Shown here in pieces: positions 48,037 to 55,978 of a stretch of DNA of 64,000 nt. The translations under genes and the position numbers were made by a program. The notes under the pieces are model-generated. The model did not search any database. It was not told the DNA's origin and was given only the letters and a program-made list of their open reading frames with translations. The DNA is from UBA1724 sp963621575 (GTDB lineage: Bacteria; Verrucomicrobiota; Lentisphaeria; Oligosphaerales; Oligosphaeraceae): the NCBI GenBank assembly GCA_963621575.1, contig CAVFEH010000003.1, positions 62,001-126,000 on the forward strand, given 5' to 3'. How positions within the stretch are numbered: position 1 is the stretch's first letter; the number at the start of each line of letters is the position of its first letter.

Positions 48037-48870
48037 TTATTTGGCGGCCTTCGGGGGAAGCTTCGCAGAGACGGAGTGTGCGTCGTCGGGGAAGACGCCC
48101 TCCTGGACCTCGGAGACATATTGGCGGATGGCCTCCACCGCCACATCGTGCACATTGGCATAGCGCTTGGCGTGCCGCGGCAGGAAACCGTCACCCGCGT
48201 AGCCCAGCAGATCCGCCAGCACCTGCACCTGGCCATCCGTGGCGGCGCCCGCGCCAATGCCAATCGTCACCGCACGGGTCCGCGCGGTGATTTCCGCCGC
48301 CAATTCCCGCGGGACTCCCTCCAGAACCAGGGCAAAGACGCCCGCCTTGTCCAGGGCCGCGGCGTCCTCCAGCAACGCCTGGCGCTCTTCTTCGGCGCGG
48401 CCGTGGATGCGGTAGCCGCCGTCTTTCAGGACGGATTGTGGCAGAAGGCCAATGTGCCCAACCACGGGGATGCCCACATCCACGAGACGCTGGATCAGCG
48501 GGAGCATGACGCGTCCGCCCTCCAGCTTCACGGCGTCGGCGCCGCATTCCTTCAGGTAGCGGCCGGCATTGCGGACGGCGTCGTGGAGCTCCAGTTGGTA
48601 GCTCATGAAGGGCATGTCGCCCACCACCAGGCATTTGTCGGAGCCACGACGGACGGCGGCGGTATGGGCCAGGGACTCCTCCAGGGTGACGGGCAGGGTG
48701 TTGGGGTAGCCCAGCACGGTGTTTCCCATGGAATCGCCCACCAGGAGGATATGCACTCCCGCCTCCTGGGCCCAGCGGGCGGTGGCGGCGTCGAAAGCGG
48801 TGAGCATGATGGCCTTCTGGCCCTTTGCCTTCATCTCCCGGAGGGTGCGGATGGTGATCTTCTGGTCCAT
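48037..48870 (-). CDS. panB: 3-methyl-2-oxobutanoate hydroxymethyltransferase
   Basis: A 277-residue cytoplasmic TIM-barrel enzyme that makes ketopantoate from 2-oxoisovalerate and methylene-tetrahydrofolate, the first step toward pantothenate. Family features: TAFDAATARWAQEAGVHILL, VGDSMGNTVLGYPNTLPVTL, VVGDMPFMSYQL, DAVKLEGGR, PVVGHIGLLPQSV and a C-terminal GIGAGAATDGQVQVLADLLG. The leader on the minus strand contains ten consecutive T just before the ATG and no clear Shine-Dalgarno. It is the first of the panB-panC pair. Confidence 0.97.
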   Translation of the reverse strand: MDQKITIRTLREMKAKGQKAIMLTAFDAATARWAQEAGVHILLVGDSMGNTVLGYPNTLPVTLEESLAHTAAVRRGSDKCLVVGDMPFMSYQLELHDAVRNAGRYLKECGADAVKLEGGRVMLPLIQRLVDVGIPVVGHIGLLPQSVLKDGGYRIHGRAEEERQALLEDAAALDKAGVFALVLEGVPRELAAEITARTRAVTIGIGAGAATDGQVQVLADLLGYAGDGFLPRHAKRYANVHDVAVEAIRQYVSEVQEGVFPDDAHSVSAKLPPKAAK

Positions 48871-48912
48871 GTTGAAAAAAAAAACTGGGATTCTGCGGTC
48901 GCGGGAGGGAGG

Positions 48913-50307
48913 CTAGAACTCCTTCCCGAAGTAGAGTTTGTAGAGCTGTGCGGCGTCCTGGTCGCCCTTGAGGCATTCGGCCTCCAGAATGCGGCGGCCG
49001 CGCTCCCGGTCCTGGGACTTTCCGCCATCGCCGGTGAGATAGCACACGGCTACCTGCAACAGCGCGGCGGCGTCCTGGGAGTTCTCGGCCTTGTGCAGCC
49101 ACTCCCGGGCGGCGGCGGGATCGGCCTCATGGCTCGGGGTGCCGTGGGAAAGGAGGATTCCCAGACGCGCCTGGGCCAGGGGCAGGCCGCTTCCGGCGGC
49201 CTTCTGGAGCCACTCCAGCGCGGCATCGGCGTCAACCCGGACGCCGTCGCCGTTGAGCAACGCCATGGCGAGCTCGTATTGCGCCAGGGCATCGCCGGCA
49301 TCGGCGGCCACCTGGTAGTGCTTGAAGGCGGACAGGGCATTCCTGGTGGTGCCCACGCCGTCCTTGTAGCAGTTTCCCAGGAGGTATTCGGCGGTGGTGT
49401 ATTTTGCCTCGGCGCTAATGGTGAACCAGTGGAAGGCCAGGTTTTCATTGGGGGGCGTTCCGATGCCCTCCAGGTAGCAGGTGCCCAGTTTTGCCTGGGC
49501 TTCGGGGTCGCCGTCATGGGCTGCCAGAGTCAGCCAGTGGAAGACCTCCCGGAAGTTCCGCGCGGTCCCCACGCCCTGCTGGTAGCAATCCGCCAGGCGC
49601 ACCTGCGCGCGCACATGGCCGTTTTCGGCGGCTTTCACCAGATATTCCACTGCCGCGGGGGGATCCGTTTCCACGCCATAGCCATTCAAATACTGCAGGG
49701 CAACCTGGAATTGGCAGGCGGGGTCGCCGGAATCAGCCAGCATTTTGTAATATTGGAAGGCCAGTTCCGGCTTGCCCTGGGACTCCGCAAAGACCGCAGT
49801 CTTCAACTGGGCCTCCGGGACGCCATGGTCAGCCGCATACCGATACCACTCCAGGGCACGCTTCCCATTCGCCTTCGCCACGCCGAAGCCGCCGTCGTAG
49901 CAGATGGCCACGTTGTACATCGCCTCTGGATTGCCGTTCTTGGCCGCCTCGGAGAACCATTTGAAAGCCTTCTTGTAGTCCCGTTTCTCGCCAGCGCTGC
50001 CATCAAAGTAGATCTTGCCCAATGTCAGCTGCGCATTGGCATTGCCGCGCTTGGCCAGCTCCAGTACCTTCTTGACCGAAACCGCGTCCTTGTCGTTTTC
50101 CTTCTTCTTCGGGTAGATCTTCTTGGATTTGTCGCCGTCCGTGGGGATGTATTTGCCGTGGAGGGGCTGCTCCGGCACGGCTTGCCTGGGCTTCTTTCGG
50201 CCGAAGGGCCACCACCAGGACGCCGGCAACGCAGCCGGAGCCATCAGAAAACAGGCCACCAGCAACAGGAAGAGAGATTTACGAAGGGAATTGCTCATTT
50301 GTTCCAT
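48913..50307 (-). CDS. Secreted Sel1-repeat protein
   Basis: A 464-residue exported protein. An N-terminal signal peptide (basic start, LFLLLVACFLMAPAALPA) is followed by a lysine-rich segment and about nine Sel1-like repeats of about 36 residues each, recognised by A-x4-LG-x-Y-x-GxGV patterns such as ANAQLTLGKIYFDGSAGEKR, AMYNVAICYDGGFGVAKANG, AQVRLADCYQQGVGTARNF and AEYLLGNCYKDGVGTTRNAL. Sel1 repeats form TPR-like superhelices for protein binding, often in the periplasm. A partner is not indicated. It lies 42 bp upstream of panB and could be co-transcribed with it by chance. Confidence 0.93.
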   Translation of the reverse strand: MEQMSNSLRKSLFLLLVACFLMAPAALPASWWWPFGRKKPRQAVPEQPLHGKYIPTDGDKSKKIYPKKKENDKDAVSVKKVLELAKRGNANAQLTLGKIYFDGSAGEKRDYKKAFKWFSEAAKNGNPEAMYNVAICYDGGFGVAKANGKRALEWYRYAADHGVPEAQLKTAVFAESQGKPELAFQYYKMLADSGDPACQFQVALQYLNGYGVETDPPAAVEYLVKAAENGHVRAQVRLADCYQQGVGTARNFREVFHWLTLAAHDGDPEAQAKLGTCYLEGIGTPPNENLAFHWFTISAEAKYTTAEYLLGNCYKDGVGTTRNALSAFKHYQVAADAGDALAQYELAMALLNGDGVRVDADAALEWLQKAAGSGLPLAQARLGILLSHGTPSHEADPAAAREWLHKAENSQDAAALLQVAVCYLTGDGGKSQDRERGRRILEAECLKGDQDAAQLYKLYFGKEF

Positions 50308-50613
50308 TCCTTGCGCCGCATGGGGGTGTAGAAATCACGCGGGGCCGCGCCCGCCCTCCCGCGCCTCGGGGCCCGGATGTGGTCAGTTAATGTAAACCGT
50401 ACTCCTCCCTCCTTTCGCTTTTTTTGGCGCACCCGAAATAAGTGGCGATGCAGGGCTCCCTTGTCGATTCTGGAACCGCGTTGCCGGGAGAAGGCCGGGT
50501 GTCCAAAGGATAGTGGCCGCCGGCTCTTTGTCCCAGTTTTGGCATCTGGCCATGGGAGACAAGGGGCTGCCATCCATGGTTTCCGTGGCGCCACAGCGCG
50601 CCGGATTGCAATG
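50308..50613. other. Intergenic region upstream of the Sel1-repeat gene
   Basis: About 300 bases between the Sel1 start and the U32 peptidase stop. It should contain the Sel1 gene promoter. The minus strand has an A/T-rich patch around 50390 (GGTTTACATTAACTG), which could be a -10 region, but no confident -35 partner was found. Confidence 0.4.
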
Positions 50614-52707
50614 CTACCGCAGGATTCTGTCGAAGTTGAAGAGGAATGGCGTGGATTCGGGAGCGGGCGGGGTGGCGGTGCCTGCGGGGAGTCCGGTCAG
50701 ATCCAGTTCCAGGTGTGCGGCGTGGATGGCGGGATCCCGGAGGGCTCGCCAGTCCATGGGAGTGTGCGCCTTCAGGAGGGTGAGCTGTCCCTGCTTATGG
50801 GGGACTACCCGGCACTTCCGGGCATCCTGGAGGGGCTCGCCTTCGGGAAATTCCGGCGGGAGGACGGCGCGGGTGGTCATGAGAGCGGGATGGCTGAAGA
50901 GAGTGAGCGCCAGGGGGACCGGGCAGGTGGCGGTGAGCTCCCGGATCTGCCGGCGATCCATTTCCCAGGAGAGTGCGCACCACTGTGCTCCCAGTCGCTC
51001 CAGGGTCTGCGCCGCCAGGCTGTTGAGGACCGCCATGCCCTGTCCCGTGGCGAAGGGAATTCCGGCCTGGCGGCAGAGCCAGAGGGTATCCCAGGAGTTT
51101 GCCTCCGCCATGAGGCCCCGTTCCTTCCCCCATTTGAGCAGTGCGGAGAGCCCCTCCAGGTCCGCTTCGTAGCAGACGGCGGGGAGCGCCAGGACGGCCT
51201 CCGACGCCTGCTTCCGGGGAAGACTTTCGAGGGCATTTGACAGCGCCTCGGGGGTGTGCCGTGCGGTGACCGCAATGAGGAGTCGCGGCAGGGGATTGGG
51301 CTGGTGCCGCGGGAGGGCCGGAAGTTGTTCCGGAGTCAGCCGCAGGAAGTCTGCGGGGCCCCCCAAGGGGAGCCGGTTTGGGGAGTCCTTGCGGGTCTTC
51401 TGGTCCAGGAGTGACTGGAGGTCCCTGGGGAGGGGGATTCGGACCACGCCGTCGTCCTCTCGGGATGCCTTTCGGAGGAAGTCCTGGAGATTCTGGAGGA
51501 TGGTGTCCTGGAAGCGGCGAGGCAGGAGAAGGTCTTTCAACTCCCCGGGGAGGACAATCTGCGCGGCGGTGTCGGGGAGGGCGTCCGCGGCATCGTGAAT
51601 CATCTTGGCGAGGGACAGGGCGCGCCGGGGATTGGGGATGCGCTGGGGCGGAATCCGGAAAGTCTCCTGCGCCTCCCCCATGCGGCACTGGAAGAGGACG
51701 CCGCCCGGCGCGTCACGCGTTATCGCCACGGAAAGTCCCTCCGGCTCTTCGGAAGAACACCCCGTGGCGCCTGCAGGATTGTCCGTCGCGGTGGAAGGCG
51801 CGGGCGCCGTTCCCTTGGCACGCCCCTGGATTTGGTCTGTCAAATTCTCTCGATGGCCCTCGTAGTACCCCTGGGTCAGGGTGCGCCCGGTATATCCGCC
51901 CAGGGCGTCTGCATCCTTTCGGAGTTCGTCCAGGGGGCGTCTTGCATCCAGCGCTTGTCGGTAGAGAGTGACGGCCTGTGAGACCCATTGCGCGCCCTTG
52001 AGGCGCCCCTCGATTTTCAGGGAGTCCACGCCCATGGCCTGGAGTTCGGGGATTTTTTCCAGGAGGCAGAGGTCTTTTGTGGAGAGCGGGTGCCGTTCCG
52101 TGGCACCGGGGAGGTCCCGTTTCCACCCCACGCGGCAGGGAGAGGCGCAGGCTCCCCGGTTTCCGCTCCTGCCACCGACCCAGCTGGAGAGGAGGCAACG
52201 ACCGGATGCGCAGACGCAGAGCGCGCCCTGCACGAAGACCTCTAGCTCTATCCCCGGGACCTTTGCACAGGCGGCGATCTCCTCCCGGGAGAGTTCCCGC
52301 GCCAGGACCACACGGTGGCATCCCAGCTCCTTCGCCATGCGGACGCCGGCACTGCTGGAAACGCCTGCCTGGGTGCTTACATGGAACTGCAGCTCCGGGA
52401 ACATCGACGCCAACGGCAAGAGCGCGGGATCCCGCAGGATCACGGCGTCCACCTTGCACTGCCGCGCCAATTCCAGGGTGCGCAAAGCCAGTCCCAATTC
52501 CCGTTGAGCCAGGTCGATGTTCAGCGTCAGATGCGCCTTGGCGCCCCGCTTGTGAATCTTCTCCACCACCGCCGGCAACTCCTCCGGGGAGAAGTTCAGG
52601 GCGCCTCGACGCGCGTTGAGTCGGCGGAGTCCGAAATAAACGGCGTCGGCGCCGGCGTCCAGGGCGGCGTCCAGGGTGTTGGCGTTGGCGGGTGCGAGGA
52701 GTTCCAT
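50614..52707 (-). CDS. U32 family peptidase-like protein (RlhA/TrhP type)
   Basis: A 697-residue cytoplasmic protein of the collagenase-like U32 family. The PROSITE-type pattern E-x-F-x2-G-A-L-C-x4-G-x-C-x-L-S is matched by EVFVQGALCVCASGRCLLS. The N-terminal barrel starts MELLAPANANTLDAALDAGA and has DAVYFGLRRLNARRG; PLSTKDLCLLEKIPEL and VDSLKIEGRLKGAQWV follow. Several U32 members modify RNA (5-hydroxycytidine in 23S rRNA, or tRNA wobble uridine) rather than cleave protein; the length suits that group. The C-terminal half is less conserved. It follows a terminator and stands as its own unit. Confidence 0.9.
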   Translation of the reverse strand: MELLAPANANTLDAALDAGADAVYFGLRRLNARRGALNFSPEELPAVVEKIHKRGAKAHLTLNIDLAQRELGLALRTLELARQCKVDAVILRDPALLPLASMFPELQFHVSTQAGVSSSAGVRMAKELGCHRVVLARELSREEIAACAKVPGIELEVFVQGALCVCASGRCLLSSWVGGRSGNRGACASPCRVGWKRDLPGATERHPLSTKDLCLLEKIPELQAMGVDSLKIEGRLKGAQWVSQAVTLYRQALDARRPLDELRKDADALGGYTGRTLTQGYYEGHRENLTDQIQGRAKGTAPAPSTATDNPAGATGCSSEEPEGLSVAITRDAPGGVLFQCRMGEAQETFRIPPQRIPNPRRALSLAKMIHDAADALPDTAAQIVLPGELKDLLLPRRFQDTILQNLQDFLRKASREDDGVVRIPLPRDLQSLLDQKTRKDSPNRLPLGGPADFLRLTPEQLPALPRHQPNPLPRLLIAVTARHTPEALSNALESLPRKQASEAVLALPAVCYEADLEGLSALLKWGKERGLMAEANSWDTLWLCRQAGIPFATGQGMAVLNSLAAQTLERLGAQWCALSWEMDRRQIRELTATCPVPLALTLFSHPALMTTRAVLPPEFPEGEPLQDARKCRVVPHKQGQLTLLKAHTPMDWRALRDPAIHAAHLELDLTGLPAGTATPPAPESTPFLFNFDRILR

Positions 52708-52743
52708 GGAGGGAAGGTGCTTCTGTGGAAGAGGGTGCGGGGG

Positions 52744-52784
52744 ATATAAAGAACCCCCGCGGCTGCCATGGCGCCGCGAGGGGG
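52744..52784 (-). terminator. Terminator after the DUF481 gene
   Basis: Hairpin CCCCCGCGGC (52754-52763) with GCCGCG-A-GGGGG (52773-52784), one bulged A. On the minus strand a T-rich stretch TTCTTTATAT follows. It separates the DUF481 transcript from the U32 peptidase gene downstream. Confidence 0.6.
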
Positions 52785-52848
52785 ACGCGGCGGGGGAGGG
52801 TGAGGCGCGGGGGCGTCTTGTTTTTTTACGCGGGGGAGGGCGCGGGGG

Positions 52849-53913
52849 TTACTTCCACTTGAAGACCATCTTTGCAAAGTAGCTGGTCTCCAGGCGGCGC
52901 GCGTCGTCCACGACCCGGCTGTTGTACTCGTTGGAGATTCCCACGCGGAGGCTCATGGGATACTGGAAGAGCATGGGGATGTCCAGGGAGGACTCGTGGA
53001 GGATGCGGTAGTCGTGGATGTCGTCGAGGGAGGGCTGGTAGGTCAGGTCGGTGACCAGCTTGCCCCATTCCTGGATGTTGCGCTCGTAGTGGGCGGCAAA
53101 CTGCCCCCCCATGGCGTCGGAATGGCTGCCGTCGGTGTATTTGCGGCTCTTTGCGGAGAGGCCGGCGCGGACCCTCAGGCTGCTGACGGGGTTCTCGAAG
53201 ATGTAGTAGCCGAAACCGGCGCCCAGCTCTTCGCGGAGGCGCAGGCCGCTGGTGGTCTGCTGCTCAATCTCGCCGTTGGCATACCAGGTGTAGGGGCTCT
53301 CGCAGATCTTTCGCTCGTAGTCGGTGCCGGCCAGATACTTCTTGGTGTTGGTGTTGTGGTTCTCCCGGCCATACTGGGCGTTGGCGTAGAGCTTCCACTT
53401 GTCAATGGGCCCCGAGAGGGTGGCCACGGTGCCGACACCGCCATTGAACTTCTCGGTGTTGCCTGTCTTGCCGGCGATGTCAACCGAGAACTCGCCCTCC
53501 CAGGTGCGCCTGGGAGGAAGCGTGGGGTCGTCCATGCCATCCAGCCACAGGTTCTGGACATTGCCCAGGGTCAGGGACAGCGGCCCCTTCACAGGCGACG
53601 GCTTCGCAACCGGCGCCCCGGCCTGGTCAACGGCCTCGGCGGAAACAGGCGTGGCCTCGCGGGTGGTGATGCGGCCGTCCACGCGCTGGCCGTCTTTGGT
53701 GACCAGATGGACGGCGCCCTGGGTGTTTAGCTTCACTATGCGGTCGGCGGGGATTTTCAGGGTGCCGGCAAAATCGGTCTCCACGGTGGCGGTGCCGCCG
53801 GAGATGCTCTTCAGGGTGCCGTTGAGGACGGATCCGTCGTCGAGGACGAGGCGGTCAGCCAGCAGGGGGAACGCCAAGACGGAGAGGGCGAGGAGGGACA
53901 GGAGTTTCTTCAT
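52849..53913 (-). CDS. DUF481 outer-membrane protein
   Basis: A 354-residue exported protein. The signal peptide is KKLLSLLALSVLAFPLLA, then residues 20-60 form an SH3-like segment (RLVLDDGSVLNGTLKSISGG, LKIPADRIVKL). From about residue 130 the sequence is beta-barrel like with alternating hydrophobics and aromatic ends (YANAQYGRENHNTNTKKYL, LRLREELGAGFGYYI) and ends in the aromatic/basic KMVFKWK, typical of outer-membrane barrels. DUF481 proteins are salt- or stress-linked outer-membrane proteins of unknown function. ATG 53913 starts the signal peptide. Confidence 0.88.
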   Translation of the reverse strand: MKKLLSLLALSVLAFPLLADRLVLDDGSVLNGTLKSISGGTATVETDFAGTLKIPADRIVKLNTQGAVHLVTKDGQRVDGRITTREATPVSAEAVDQAGAPVAKPSPVKGPLSLTLGNVQNLWLDGMDDPTLPPRRTWEGEFSVDIAGKTGNTEKFNGGVGTVATLSGPIDKWKLYANAQYGRENHNTNTKKYLAGTDYERKICESPYTWYANGEIEQQTTSGLRLREELGAGFGYYIFENPVSSLRVRAGLSAKSRKYTDGSHSDAMGGQFAAHYERNIQEWGKLVTDLTYQPSLDDIHDYRILHESSLDIPMLFQYPMSLRVGISNEYNSRVVDDARRLETSYFAKMVFKWK

Positions 53914-53986
53914 TCTGGTAGGTACTTTGTTTGGGGATTCCGGGGATGGCCTCCTTGTTGGAGGAGGCTGTTTTGTGGAAAGAGTT

Positions 53987-54757
53987 TTACGGATGCCGGG
54001 GGGCGGTTTCCACCGGAGGGAATTCGCTTTCCTGGGCGTGGACCAGGTATCCTGAGGCATGGAAGGAGAAGCCGATGGCGAGGAGCAGGACTGCCATGGG
54101 CAGGACCAGGCGCTTCCATGGGAAGTCGGTCTTGCGCCGGGAACACCAGAGTGCCACGGCGGGAATGCCCGGGAGCAGCAATGCGCTCCATGGCATGGAG
54201 GCCCCCACGGCGACCACGGAGCACAGGGAGGCGCCCACCATCCACCAGAGCCACCGCCGGGAGTCTATGTGGGTGGCGCAGTAGAGCGCGGCGTAGGAGA
54301 AGAGCGATATGGCGATGACGCCCCGCAGCTCTGGTTGGGCCACCGATTCTATGTGGCTTGGCCAGATGGCGGAGAGGAGTGCGATGAGGAGGCGGAGGTT
54401 GGCCGGCACCCGCAACGCCCGCAGAAGAAGCCAGAGGAAGATGATTTTGCACAGGTACCCGAACAGGCTGTGAAAGCGGAAGAAATTGGGTTCCCGGGCC
54501 CCCAGCACGAAGTAGTCAATGGTCAGCGATGCTTGGATGGTGGGGGTGTACGGCCTTCCTGGGACTCCCGTGAAGGAGGACTTCAGGGACTCCACGAAGG
54601 ATGCGGGGTTGGACGCCTGCCAGGGGACGGGCTTCCATATCAGGAACGATGGCGTCAAGATCGCCGCGATGATGACCAGGAGCGAAATGAAGATGCGCAC
54701 ATCATGCCGGTTCTTCCGCTGGACGTCCTTTACTTTCAATGTCTGGGAGATGTCCAT
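53987..54757 (-). CDS. Short GT-C/TMTC-like membrane protein
   Basis: A 256-residue inner-membrane protein with about six to seven helices. The segment IQASLTIDYFVLGAREPNFF, FLWLLLRALRVPANLRLL and AIWPSHIESVAQPELRGVIA resembles the N-terminal membrane half of TMTC/TPR-type mannosyltransferase-like proteins, in which HPxHxE is typical (here WPSHIES). The usual later helices and the TPR tail are missing, so it looks truncated or a minimal form. ATG 54757 is chosen; the frame is open up to 54892 with a polar extension. It lies 73 bp upstream of the DUF481 gene. Function not assignable. Confidence 0.6.
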   Translation of the reverse strand: MDISQTLKVKDVQRKNRHDVRIFISLLVIIAAILTPSFLIWKPVPWQASNPASFVESLKSSFTGVPGRPYTPTIQASLTIDYFVLGAREPNFFRFHSLFGYLCKIIFLWLLLRALRVPANLRLLIALLSAIWPSHIESVAQPELRGVIAISLFSYAALYCATHIDSRRWLWWMVGASLCSVVAVGASMPWSALLLPGIPAVALWCSRRKTDFPWKRLVLPMAVLLLAIGFSFHASGYLVHAQESEFPPVETAPRHP

Positions 54758-54917
54758 TGGGCGTGGGGGGATGGAGGACCTTCCGGCAGTGGGCGGTGCA
54801 TGGGAAGCGGTACGGCAGGATATGGATGACGTTCTCCGCGTCCCCTGGTTCTTGGGGGGATCGGTTCGCTCATCCTCGCAGGGCACGTACATCCCCGAAA
54901 GGTCGTCGTCGATCTTT

Positions 54918-55937
54918 TCACCAGCGGTTCAGGTGCACCTGTTCCGGGTTGTATCGGGTGCGTGGGGGCTTGGTTTCCGAGGGCCATCCCAGGGCCACGG
55001 CGGCGACGGGGAGGATTCTTTCGGGGAGGTCGAAGAGCTTTCGGATGCCGTCGATGCGGTCCTGGTTGGGATGGACTCCCAGCCAGCATGCGCCCAGCCC
55101 CATGATGCTGGCGGCCAGGAGGAGGTTCTCCATGCAGGCCGAGCAGTCCTGGAGCAAATAAGATATCTCCCTGTGGCAACACCGCTCCTGGTCCCCGCAG
55201 AGAATCATTCCCAGGGGCGCCTGGGCCAGGAATTTGCCGTTGGGAAGGCATTCGGAGACCTTTTCGCGCAGCCCGGCGTCCTGCAAAACAAGAAATTCGG
55301 CGGGATAGGTCGCGCGGGCGGAGGGGGCGGCCATGGCTGCCTCCAGCAGGAGGCCCACGTCGTGGTGGTCGACGCTCCTGGGCAGGAAGGACCGGATGGA
55401 GCGGCGGCGGAAAATGGGCTGCAGCCGGGCGTCCAGGGAGGCGCCCGCGCCGGAGGAGACGCCCTCCTCGCGGATCTTCTTCACGATGGCGCTGGTGGAG
55501 CAGCCGGGGACCAAGGGGAGGATCCGGATCTGGCTTCCGCAGGCCTGCAATGCCTGGAACTCTTCCTGGTTCAGGGTCTCCGGCGTGTAGTCACCGCCCT
55601 TGACATAGACATCCGGCGCGCAACGGCGCAGGGCTTCGGTGGCCTGTGGGCCGGGGAAGACGCAGACCGCCCCCACGCACTGCAGGGCGGCCAGCATGGC
55701 GGCACGGTCCTCTTGCGGCACCAGGGGGCGGGTGGGACCCTTCAGGGCCGTGACACTGGCGTCGTCGTTGACCAGCACCAGCAGGAGATCCCCCTGGGCC
55801 GCGGCCTGGGAAAGGTATTCCGCATGGCCGCGGTGCATGAGGTCGAAGACTCCGTTGGTGACCACAAGGCGGCGTCCGGAGCGGCGGACTTCCTCCCTCC
55901 AGGGGGAGAGCTGTGCGTAGGGAATGATCTTTTCCAT
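54918..55937 (-). CDS. RfaE2-like nucleotidyltransferase fused to a nitroreductase domain
   Basis: A 339-residue cytoplasmic protein made of two enzymes. Residues 1-160 match the cytidylyltransferase-like domain of RfaE2/HldE: VVTNGVFDLMHRGHAEYLSQ with the HxGH motif (His35-His38), LLLVLVNDDASVTALKGPTR, DVYVKGGDYTPETL and PGCSTSAIVKKI. In other bacteria this domain makes ADP- or CDP-linked heptose. Residues 175-325 are a nitroreductase-like FMN domain: RRRSIRSFLPRSV, AAPSARATYPAEFLVL, CSACMENLLLAASIMGLG and LPVAAVALGWPSETK. The join is a short Ser/Gly/Ala linker at 160-170. One continuous frame covers both. Confidence 0.88.
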   Translation of the reverse strand: MEKIIPYAQLSPWREEVRRSGRRLVVTNGVFDLMHRGHAEYLSQAAAQGDLLLVLVNDDASVTALKGPTRPLVPQEDRAAMLAALQCVGAVCVFPGPQATEALRRCAPDVYVKGGDYTPETLNQEEFQALQACGSQIRILPLVPGCSTSAIVKKIREEGVSSGAGASLDARLQPIFRRRSIRSFLPRSVDHHDVGLLLEAAMAAPSARATYPAEFLVLQDAGLREKVSECLPNGKFLAQAPLGMILCGDQERCCHREISYLLQDCSACMENLLLAASIMGLGACWLGVHPNQDRIDGIRKLFDLPERILPVAAVALGWPSETKPPRTRYNPEQVHLNRW

Positions 55938-55978
55938 TTGTCCGGAGGGGGGAAGGTGATTCGCCGTTTTTGGGGCGC

